NCBI RefSeq assembly: GCF_050003625.1
Contig: NC_134401.1
Location: forward strand, 63,023,242-63,087,241
Direction: 5' to 3'
DNA: 64,000 nucleotides
Source: Haematobia irritans
Lineage: Eukaryota; Arthropoda; Insecta; Diptera; Muscidae
In this document: in pieces, positions 48,084 through 57,440 of the stretch
How positions within the stretch are numbered: the first letter of the stretch is position 1
How the letters are laid out: each line of letters opens with the position of its first letter
Translations under genes and position numbers: made by a program
The notes under the pieces: generated by a model
What the model was told of the DNA's origin: nothing
Database searches by the model: none
Seen by the model: the letters and a program-made list of their open reading frames with translations, nothing else

Positions 48084-48601
48084 TAGAGGTGTGCACGTGA
48101 GTAATAGTTTACTCACGCTCACGCACACTCACGGCTGAAAAATCATACTCACGTACACTCACGCACGATATTTTTTGGAAGGAATCACGCTCACGCACAC
48201 TCACGAAAAGAAAATTTGTACTCACGCACGAAAACTTCACTCAAACGAAACTCACGAAAAATACCGCGACTCACGAAAAATATCGTGACTCACGAATAAT
48301 TTTATGATTAATTTATTTTACCGAAGTGTCTGAAAACATGACCATTATTAAAATCGAGAGTGTTAATTGTAATTGAATTTAACTCTTAAGCGTTTTATGT
48401 TAGTGAACAAGAATATTTTCGTGAGTGTATTTCGTTACTCACGCACACTCACGAATATATTATTTTCGTGACTCACGCACGACATTTTGATTTGTTAATC
48501 ACGCTCTCGCTCACTCACGCTGTTGTCATGAGCGTGACTCACGCACGAATCACGAAAATGTTCGTGAGTCACGACAATTTCGTTTCACGTGCACACCTCT
48601 A
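48084..48601. mobile_element. hAT MITE built from CGTGAG repeats, second copy
   Basis: TAGAGGTGTGCACGTGAGT at the left and the complement ACGTGCACACCTCTA at the right. 8-bp flanks GTTCACGG (48076-48083) and GTTCACTG (48602-48609) differ at one base. The interior is CGTGAG-type repeats in both orientations around a unique middle that matches 31690-31830 in reverse. 518 bp. Confidence 0.88.
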
Positions 48602-49029
48602 GTTCACTGTAAGGCCTAATACCGTGATGCGAGGATCTGAGGAATTATTTGATTTTAGAAAATTTGATTTAGAAGATTTTATAAATGAACACTAGACCGA
48701 TATCATAAATTAAAGGATGTTTTCGATTTTATTCACTTTCGATGAATGTAAACAAAAATAAATGATAGTATTGTTAGTAGTTTGGATTCCACAAATTTAA
48801 GTCCTACGTTATTCAGAAATACCAAATTTCGATGTTTTTTGTAATTTCTTCCTTATAGTTGACAAATGGTTTCAGGTGAACATATCGAAAAGTAAATTAA
48901 TTAATTCGTTTCCTCTTAAACGATAAATAATATTTATAATATAAATAATAATATTTAGATCGTAATTTTGAAAACAATTTTTGTGTGATCCTCTTGAAAG
49001 CGAGGTGAATTTAGTGTAGGGTATTCCCG

Positions 49030-49802
49030 CACTGAGGAAAATATTGTGGTGAGGACAAAGATTTCATGTCCTTAAAATACGAATACGAAGTTTGCTTAGA
49101 ATATGAAGATTTTTTCCTTGTTCCAAAGTCAATAAGCAATAGAGTGAAGTCGTTTTATTCACTTATAGTTAAGTGATTCGCCTTAGAAAAGGGTATCTTT
49201 ACATGAAAGAACATTTTGTCCGACTAAGTACAAACTTTAATAATTCTGTAAATTTATTCAAAATTAATTAAATTGTTTTTAAAATTATTGACTTTTCTTA
49301 TCTTGACTAAAAATCAAAAAAAAGAACATTTAAAAATAGGAGATGATTATCACACTTTAGTTTGGAGATATTTACTTTTGACATAGCATAATTTTCGTTA
49401 ACACGTTTTTGAAGCCGAAAATTTTGAGTATTGGTCCATGTTTTGGTATAGGCCCCATATAGACCTACCTCCCGGATTTATTTCTTGGGCTGCTATATTC
49501 TGTAGTTTTTATCCACTTTGCCTGAAAATGTAAATATAATGGTATTTTAGACCATCAAAAATTTGTATCGCATTTATTTCTACCGGTCCATTAACACGTT
49601 TTTGAAGCACTTTAATAGCACATGCAGAAAAACGCCTAAAAAACGAATAAATTAAAATTTGATTCAAGTGCATAAAGCACAAAATTAAAGAGGAACTATG
49701 TCTTAAAGGCCTCCTTACTTTAATTTTCTGCTTTTTTCGCTCAGAATTAATACCTTTAGTGTAAAGACAAAATCTTTGGAACCGAGCAAATTTTTTTCAA
49801 TG
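49030..49802 (+). mobile_element. M1 MITE containing a copied HP153-B unit
   Basis: CACTGAGGAAAATATTG at the left and TTTTTTTCAATG at the right, both slightly decayed. Positions 49416-49590 hold HP153-B sequence closely matching about 52575-52752, and the M1 sequence TTAACACGTTTTTGAAGC occurs on both sides of it (49398-49415 and 49591-49608). Confidence 0.8.
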
Positions 49803-49844
49803 TACTAATTAATCGAGTTTTTCATAAATAAATACCCATATTAT

Positions 49845-50115
49845 ACGAATTAAGCTTAGCATAGAAGATTAATTTCTCTGATATAAAGTTTTTTCCTACT
49901 CCAAAAAGCGTTCAAAAATAGAAGAAGCCTTTCAACACTTTATTTGAAAGATCTTTCTTACTTGAAACATAGCATAATTTCTATTTGAAGTTGCATCTGA
50001 ATTTGGAAATTTATGTTGTCAATAACAAGTTTTTAAACAATTTTGATAGCACACGAAGAAAAAATCTGAAGAAAGAATAAATTAAAATTTGTTTCCTAGA
50101 AGAAGAATCAAATCC
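49845..50115 (+). repeat. M1 MITE internal fragment
   Basis: GCTTAGCATAGAAGATTAAT, then AACATAGCATAATTTCTAT and AAATTTGTTTCCTAGAAG follow the M1 order. Both termini are gone and the middle is deleted. Confidence 0.7.
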
Positions 50116-50140
50116 AAATCCAAAATCACTTTAACAAAAA

Positions 50141-50889
50141 ACAAGTATATGCTGCCGTTAGTTCGGCCAGGCCGAATCTTATTTACCCTCTGCCATGGAT
50201 TGCGTACACGGACGAAAAAGACTGTTTTTCATATTTTTGGGTGTACAAATTATATGTTTGGAACTCACATTTTTTAACACAATATTTTTAAATGCAAGCA
50301 TATAATGTTCATAAACTAGCATAACATGTTTGGGACATATATGTTAATATGTTAGAACATATTATGTTTGGGACATAAAATGTTTGTAAATATAATATGC
50401 TTAGATGCAAACATATATTAATTTAGAAATAGCCTATAAACATATATGTGTTTAGAAGGAGAGACCTATAGAGTATGCTGCAAGTAAAATAATGCAAGTA
50501 ACCAATTGACGCCTTAAAAATATATCCACACAAAAAAATTAATTAACATTTTTTCTACCAGTGTATGCTCTAAGGTGAAACATAATATGTTTGAACAATG
50601 CAAACAATATTTTGTTTGGACCAATCCTGAAAAAACATATGCTTGAAACAAAATGTGTTTGGGGTATACGTTACAGAAACGATTTTTTTGAGGGTGTAGA
50701 AATTTCTACTAAAGGCTGTAATTCACAATCGAATTACTTGGGTTGTGGTAATACTTGCCGATGGCAAGGTATCTTAAAACTTCTTAACATCATATTATAA
50801 GTTGAAAGTTAATGCATATGGGGTATATTTTAAACAAAAAAAGCAGAGCAAATACCCATATATTTCAGTTCTTGACCGTTTTATATAGG
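50141..50889 (+). mobile_element. HP153-A 5' portion split by compact TT
   Basis: Starts ACAAGTATATGCTGCCGTTA with TTCGGCC-A-GGCCGAA and CCATGGATTGCG. It is broken at TA by 50207-50696 and resumes GAAATTTCTACTAAAGG. This is the same target position as at 6251. It gives way near 50890 to an HP153-A in the other orientation. Confidence 0.75.
50207..50696 (+). mobile_element. compact TT element
   Basis: CACGGACGAAAAAGACTG at the left and, inward from the right, CACCCTCAAAAAAATCG, with TA on both sides. 490 bp made of AAACATAT/ATATGTTT palindromes, with no tRNA-like modules. Orientation is opposite to the long TT that occupies the same HP153-A position at 6253. Confidence 0.85.
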
Positions 50890-51807
50890 GGAGTCTATAA
50901 ACAATTATAAAACGATATACAAAAATTGGTCCATATTGGATGGTATTGCAAATGGGCCATATCGGTCCACTTTTACGTATAGCCCCCATATAAACGGACC
51001 CCCAAATTTGGCTTGCGAAGCCTCTAAGAGAAGCAAATTTCATCCGATCCGGCTGAAATTTGGTACATGGTGTTAGTATATGGGCTGTAAAAACCATGCA
51101 AAAATTGGTCCACATCGGTCCATAATTATATATAGCCCCCATATAAACCGATCCCCCGATTTGGCTTGCGGAGCCTCCAAGAGAAGCAAATTTCATCCGA
51201 TCCGCCTGAAATTTGGTACATGGTGTTAGTATATCATCTCTAACAACCATGCAAAAATTGGTCCATATCGGTCCATAATTATATATAGCCCCCATATAAA
51301 CCGATCACCAGATTTGAACTTCGGAGCCTGTTGGAAGACCAAAATTTATCTGATGCAGTTGAAATTTGGTACGTGATGTTAATATATGGCCTCAAACACC
51401 CATGCAAAAATTGGTCGATATCGGTCCATAATTATATATAGGCCCCATATTAACCGATCCTCAGATTTGACCTCCGGAGCACCTTGGAAGAGCAAAATTC
51501 TTCCCATTCGGTTGAAATTTGGTACGTGATGTTAGTATAGGGTATCCAACAACCATGCAGGAAGTGGTTCCTATCAGTCCATAATAATATATAGCTCCCA
51601 TATAAACCGATCCGCAGATTTGACCTCCGGTGCCTTTTGGAGAAACAAAATTCATCCGATCTGGTTACGTGGTGGTAGTATATGATATTTAACAACCATG
51701 TGAGTTGAAATTTGTGGATGACAGTCTTTCGTAGAAGTTTCTACGTAATCCATGGTGGAGGGTACATAAGATTCGGCCTGGCCGAACTTACGGCCGTATA
51801 TACTTGT
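50890..51807 (-). mobile_element. HP153-A element, reverse, right-hand part
   Basis: ATAAACCGATC landmarks end at 51148, 51301, 51454 and 51607, exactly 153 bp apart. The 5' end at the right reads GATTCGGCCTGGCCGAACTT then TATATACTTGT, the complement of the ACAAGTA start. The interior hairpin end is absent. The intact site TTCTACGTAATCCATGG at about 51735 is the empty target of the TT insertions at 6251 and 50205. Confidence 0.82.
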
Positions 51808-52239
51808 TTTTATATAAAATCAAACAAGTAAATACACAAAGTTGCGCTAAAGACTTTCATACACAATCAAATTACTTGAGTTTTGGTAGCAGTTGCCGAT
51901 GGCAATAAATAGTTTTATTTCTTAACATTGTCTTCTAAATAGTAAGTTAGTTTCTTTATTATAAGTAAATACTTGAAGTCTGATATTTATAAAATAAAAC
52001 TGTGGTTGAGCTTAAATTTAAATTTATGTTTAGTTTAATAAATAAAGCTCCTTAATTATTTTTGTTTAGTCTGATTTTTAGTCAATTTAATTAACAAAAT
52101 AGTAATTGATATTAAAACTATTCTTTCATAAATACATATATTAATAATGCCGCAAAAAAAAATCGGCAAAAAATTAGTGAAAAAGTTCTTTTTGAGTCTG
52201 GTAGTGGTAGTGGAGTTGGAGGAGAAACGATGACTGTAA
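51808..52239. other. mixed AT-rich spacer with HP153-A pieces
   Basis: TTTGGTAGCAGTTGCCGATGG matches the HP153-A region near 9190. The rest shows no gene or clear repeat boundary. Confidence 0.5.
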
Positions 52240-52949
52240 TATGAATGTATTTTGGGACCACAAATAGGTGTGCAGAAAATGGGGTGTATCGGTCCATGTT
52301 TCGGTGTAGCTCCCATATAGACCGATCTCCCAAATTTACTTCTTGGACTTCTAGAATCCGTAGTTTTTATCCAATGTGCCAGAAATTAGAAATATAGAGG
52401 TATTTTAGGACTATAAAGAGGTGTGTCGAAAATGGTCCGTATCGGTCCAAGTTTTGGTATAACCCCCTTATAGACTGATCGCCCGATTTTACTTCTTGGG
52501 CTTCTAGAATTTGTAGTTTTTACCCAATTTGTCTGCAATTCTAGAGGTATTTGAAGAACATTAAGAGGTGTGTCGAAAATTTTGAGTATTGGTCCATGTT
52601 TTGGTATAGCCCCTATATAGACCTACCTCCCGGATTTATTTCTTGGGCTGCTAGAATCTGTAGTTTTTATCCACTTTGCCTGAAAATGTAAATATAATGG
52701 TATTTTAGACCATCAAAAATTTGTATCGCATTTATTTCTACCGGTCCATTATGTAAGACTTTGATCGATCGACCGATTTCACTTCTTGAGGGTATAACAG
52801 GAGCACTGATCATAAAAATTGCTTGAAACTAAAAGTAAAATTTCCAGATTTTGCTCCTCATTATCATTTAAATAATGGCAGTAAAAATCTACAGATTTAA
52901 GATTTCAAATCAAGGCTTTTTTCATCATTTACACGATATGTTTTTATAC

Positions 52950-54217
52950 CCTGCGCCACACTGTGGAACAGGGTATTATAAGTTAGTGCATATGTTTGTA
53001 ACACCCAGAAGGAGACGAGATAGACACATGGTGTCTTTGGCAAAAATGCTCAGGGTGGGCTCCTGAGTCGATATAGCCATGTCCGTCTGTCCGTGAACAC
53101 ATTTTTGTAATCAAAGTCTAGGTCGCAGTTTTAGTCCATTCGACTTCAAATTTGACGCAAGTATATGTTTTGGCTCAGAATAGAACCCTACTGATTTTGG
53201 TTTAGATCGGTTCAGATTTAGATATAGCTCCCATATATATTCCGCCCGATATGGACTTATATGGCCCCAGAAGCAAGAGTTTTACTCTAATTTGCTTTAA
53301 ATTTTGCAAAAGAAGAACAATTAGTACTATAGTCAAGTGTGCCAAATTTTATTGAAATCGGTTCAGATTTAGATATAGCTCCCATATATAGCTTTCGCCC
53401 GATTTACACTCATATGACCACAGAGGCCAATTTTTTGCTCCGATTTAGTTGAAATTTTGCACAGGGAGTAGAATTAGCATTGTAGCTATGCGTGCCAAAT
53501 TGGGTTGAAATCGGTTCAGATTTAGATATAGCTCCCATATATATGTTTTTCTGATTTCGACAAAAATGGTCAAAATACCAACATTTTCCTTGTAAAATCG
53601 CCACTGCTTAGTCGAAAAGTTGTAAAAATTACTCTAATTTTCCTAAACTTCTAATACATACACACAAAGAAAATTTCATTAAAATTGAGCCAACGAACAT
53701 TTTTCATTGATATAACGAAACATTTTCATTAATACAACGAAAATATTCGTTAATATTACGAAACGTTACGTTGATTAACAGAAAATACGTTATAATAACG
53801 AAAAATTTCGTTGTATTAACGAATTTGTTTCATTGGCTCACTTTTAATGACACATTTCGTTAATTTAACGAAACTTTTTCTATCAGTGTACGTATCGAGC
53901 GATAAATCATAAATAAACTTTTGCGAAGTTTCCTTAAAATTACTTTAGATTTAAATGTTTCCCATATTTTTTACTAACATTGTGTTCCACCCTAGTGCAT
54001 TAGCCGACTTAAATTTTGAGTCTACAGATTTTGTAGAAGTCTATCAAATTCTGTCCAGATCGAGTGATATTTAAATGTATGTATTTGGGGCAAACCTTTA
54101 TATGTAACCCCAACACATTTGACGGAGGTGGTATGGTTTCGAAAATTTGGATCTACATAGTGGTGCAGGGTATAATATAGTTGGCCCCACCCGACCTTAG
54201 ACTTTCCTTACTTGTTA
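52950..54217 (-). mobile_element. HP153-C element inserted in HP153-B
   Basis: Starts ATACCCTGCGCCACACTGTG (hairpin) and ends GACTTTCCTTACTTGT. It has a CCGTCTGTCCGTG run and two to three units with ATCGGTTCAGATTTAG. Because its borders lie inside another element, the two ends can be read directly. The MITE at 53661-53888 is nested inside. Confidence 0.8.
53661..53888. mobile_element. 228-bp TA MITE with ACGAAA repeats
   Basis: CACACAAAGAAAATTTCATT at the left and TTTTTCTATCAGTG at the right, with TA on both sides. The uninserted sequence AATACATATATATCGAGCG is at 24378-24396. The interior is ACGAAA/TTTCGT motifs in both orientations. Confidence 0.85.
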
Positions 54218-54449
54218 AAATTAAAAAAAATTGGTTGTTATAAATCCAGAATCTGATCTAGTACTGGTTGAATTGATCTGCTGGGAAGAATATCTGTCAT
54301 CAAACCCCCTGAAATCCTACATATATTATCAACATACCCGCTCCGACGAAGAGTTTTCAAAGGAAACTATTATATTTGATTCATGGTGGTGGGAATTTAA
54401 AATTCTGCCCGGCCGAACTTACTACTGTATATACTTGTTCTAGAATGGA

Positions 54450-54660
54450 GTTAGCACTTGTACCATTTTATTAATTCTTTTTAACCTATTTGAAAAGAAA
54501 AAAAAAACAAAAATTACACATTAAAATTATAAAAAAAAAAACGAGTTATAAAACATTGAATTAAAAAACTTCCGGTGTAGTTGAAATAATTAACTTCTTT
54601 GTGAGGGCATTTTTGGAAGTGCTTTTAAAGTTGTGCCTTTAGAACAACTCAGATATTTTT
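54450..54660. repeat. dispersed repeat shared with 46140-46350
   Basis: Homologous to the other locus through GAGTTATAAAACATTGAAT, GGTGTAGTTGAAAT and GGAAGTGCTTTTAAAGTTG. Function unknown, non-coding. Confidence 0.55.
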
Positions 54661-54667
54661 TGCTGGG

Positions 54668-55250
54668 AAAAAGTTTACGCGATTTTAAGGACAAAATTCT
54701 TCAAAATAATGACATTTTAATTAAAAGAAAGTTTATAATCCTTGCTTCAAAAATTTTTTTTCCATTAAATTTAGAACACAAATCTTGAAATTTTTCGTCT
54801 CTCTCCTGAAGTTGTAGATCTTTGAAGTAATGCAAATTTTCCTTAAAATAAAGAAAAACATTTTTAATTTAAAGAAATCGTCTTTAACTCAACTGACATA
54901 TTGAATTTTTAAATTTAAGATAAAAACGCTTCAAATATAGGCTAAGACTTATTTTAAGGATTTGCATCTTTGGTTTAAAGTTTTTTCAGCATTAAGAAAA
55001 CGGTTTTTACTTTGAAGTACCTGGCATAATTTGGATTTTGAAATTGGAATTTGTTTGTACATAAATACCTTTATTAATATATCGCAAAAAGAGAATAAAA
55101 ATTCGATGAATAAGATCTGTATCCAATTTTAATTTTATTGATCCTAGATTTAAAGCCAGGGAGGTCCGTAAAAATTTCTTTATTTTAAAGAAGCCGCATC
55201 TTTGGCTCGGAATCAATATCAAAATCTTTGGATCCAAGTAAACTTTTTTT
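54668..55250 (+). mobile_element. M2 MITE
   Basis: The inverted ends are AAAAAGTTTACGCG at the left and GGATCCAAGTAAACTTTTTT at the right. The interior matches 62343-62894 for most of its length. Exact ends and target duplication are unclear. Confidence 0.65.
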
Positions 55251-55307
55251 TGAGTTTAATTATGTTGATGTCTGATCTTTTATTAAAGTTCATAAAATAA
55301 AACATTA

Positions 55308-55704
55308 CACAAAAAAAGCATGTGGGTTTCCAAAGATTTTGTCTTTACTTTAAAAATTTTGGTATTAATTCCGAGCCAAAGAAGCGGAGAATACAAGTAA
55401 AGTTACTTTTAAGACACAATTCTCTTTTAAATTTGGGCTATGTGTACCTGCTTCTAGGAAGCAATTTTTGATTTTTCGTATTTTCAAATTTTTTCTTCAT
55501 ATGCTATCAAAGTCCTTTAAAAACGAGTTAACGACAATTTTTTTCCAAATTCAGGATCGAATTCCAGTAGAAATTATTTCATGTTTCAAGTAAAAAACAA
55601 CTTTAAAATAAAGTGTTGAAAAACATGTCCTATTTTTGAACGATTTTGCATTCGTATTTTAAGAACACTAAATCATTGGCCTCAGGGCAATATTTTTTTC
55701 TGTG
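55308..55704 (-). mobile_element. M1 MITE, internally deleted
   Basis: CACAAAAAAAGCATGTGG at the left, CAATATTTTTTTCTGTG at the right, TA on both sides. The middle is missing between GAACGATTTTGC and ATTCGTATTTTAAG. Confidence 0.8.
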
Positions 55705-55886
55705 TAGTTGAACCTATAAGTTCAGTCTATTAATTTTTAGCTAGGGGGCTATAGCCCCTCCCCTTAGAACAATTGTCCTGCAACGCTAATGTATATTAGT
55801 CAACGAGACTTTATGACATTGCGTGAATTACTGGAAATGTGGAGGAACTGCCCGTTGCGTAAGAGTTCCAGTCAAGAACAGCAACG

Positions 55887-56032
55887 GTGGATCGAGCCAC
55901 ACGAATTTAAGGCGGCCACCCCAAACGAGAACAGCAGAGTCCCCTTCAGATTTACCCCAGTGGATCGAGCCAGGCGAGTTCAAGGCGGCCACCCCAAACG
56001 AGAACCGCAGAGTCCCCTTCAGATATGCCGGT
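55887..56032 (+). repeat. tandem 73-bp duplication in GC-rich, coding-like DNA
   Basis: Two adjacent copies (55887-55959 and 55960-56032) of a unit with GGATCGAGCCACACGAATTT and CCCCAAACGAGAACAGCAGA are roughly 90% identical. Base composition is clearly richer in G+C than the surroundings. Both read, in different frames, WIEPxEFKAATPNEN, so the 73-bp length breaks the frame between copies. It may be a captured exon or a retrotransposon fragment; I do not recognise the protein. Confidence 0.55.
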
Positions 56033-56156
56033 GTTGCGAAGAAATACTCACTACGCAGTTGAGTGCCGAAAAAAGTCAGTGATCTTCTGCTGGGACTGCA
56101 GCAAACGTGACTTAAGAACAACCGTAGTTTTCGCCGCCGGCTGGCAAACGAAACAT

Positions 56157-57180
56157 TATCCCTCATATCTTTCTCACATTCACGTGGTTTTTTAGTTCTT
56201 AGCACCTTTTTCTGTAATACAAACAAGGTTGAAGAAATTATACAATTTTATAAATTTTTTTTAACTTTTACCTTTCGCCTGGACGGAGAATGGAACCGAG
56301 GACTATACTGTTTGTAAGACACTGGGCTACGTAGCTGTTATTGTCATCAATAGGCAATTATCGTTATAAGTTATATTTATATAGCATAGTTGGCGGCGCC
56401 CACGAGCCGATGTAAACAAAACATTATAGAAATATATTACATTTGTTGGTCACGTGGAGCAATGGTTAGTATGTCCGCCTTGCAAGCAAGGGTCGTGGGT
56501 TCAATCCCTGCTCCGACCGAACACCAATTTTTTTTTACATTTATTTTTACATACATATATTCCAAAAAATCCGAAAAGATGTTCGACATTACATATTACT
56601 ATATTAATTTTTTACAATGAAAGTTTGAAATGTGGGTTGTGCTATGTTCCCACTGACTCGTTTTCCTCATTCGTTTTTCTAAAACACAGAGTTAAGATGT
56701 TTTAGTGGATGCCATGGAAAATCCCCAAATTCAAATATACGCACCGTTTGTTCAAAAACATAGGGATTTTCACATCCCTATGTTCTTCAAAGCCTTTGTT
56801 TTTTGTTATGAAATTTATTTTAATAATTTGACATATATTTTGAAAAGAGTATGTTCAGTCAGAGCACATTCCAAATTAGGTGCGTTTACATTATAAAATT
56901 GACGTGTTTGTATGGGGAAAACGAATCGTTTTAAAATGCTTGTAAAGTTAAAACATTTCAAACTCCAAAACATGCTTGGTGTGAACGCCATATTATTAAA
57001 GAAAAGAAACAGAAAAGAACAGTGCTTGATATAAACGAAACGGACTAAGCTTTTGGATAAAATATTATTTTTTTATTGCAAAAATAACAATTTTATAACA
57101 AAAAATGTTTTTGGTATAAAAGTTTGAAATTTTCGAAGAAATTCAAAAACTCTAACAAAAGAAGAACGTGCTAGCATTTA
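56157..57180 (-). mobile_element. TT element remnant
   Basis: Module 2 (minus, about 56276-56339, with a short deletion) and module 1 (plus, about 56449-56521, followed by TTTTTTTT) are present. The palindrome-rich left arm is missing. Foreign DNA interrupts it at about 56631-56995. Confidence 0.7.
56631..56995. mobile_element. insertion in TT with imperfect inverted ends
   Basis: Relative to the TT copy near 16215, about 365 bp are inserted. The ends TATGTTCCCACTGACTCG and, inward from the right, TATGGCGTTCACACCAAGC are similar. A perfect 9-bp hairpin CATAGGGAT/ATCCCTATG lies at about 56759-56782. The target duplication could not be fixed. Confidence 0.5.
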
Positions 57181-57440
57181 GGGAGCCATCGTGGTGCATT
57201 GGTTAGCATGCCCGCCTTGCATACACAAGGTCGTGGATTCGACCGAACACCAACAAGTTTTTCAGCGGTGGATTATCCCACCTCAGTAATGCTGGTCATT
57301 GAGGTCCCTTGTCATTGAGTTTAACATGGAATCGGGCAGCTCTCAGTGATAAGAGGGAAGTTCACCAATGTGGTATCACAATGGACTGAATAGTCTAAGT
57401 GAGCCTGATACTTCGGGCTGCCACCTAACCTAACCTAACC
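57181..57440 (+). mobile_element. tRNA-derived SINE with internal deletion
   Basis: Head GGGAGCCATCGTGGTGCATT with A box, a shortened B box region (GTGGATTCGACC), body lacking the block from GACATTTCTGAGG to the CTATAAAAAGG region, and a CCTAACCTAACC tail. No target duplication is obvious. Confidence 0.85.

Larger units (their letters stand above)
52240..54438 (-). mobile_element. HP153-B element split by HP153-C
   Basis: Units with ATAGACCGATCTCCC, TTTACTTCTTGG and TGTAGTTTTTATCCA run to about 52760. The right end after 54220 reads TCATGGTGGTGG, then CCCGGCCGAACTTACTACTG and TATATACTTGT. The HP153-C at 52950-54217 lies between ACACGATATGTTTTT and AAATTAAAAAAAATTGG. Confidence 0.75.
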
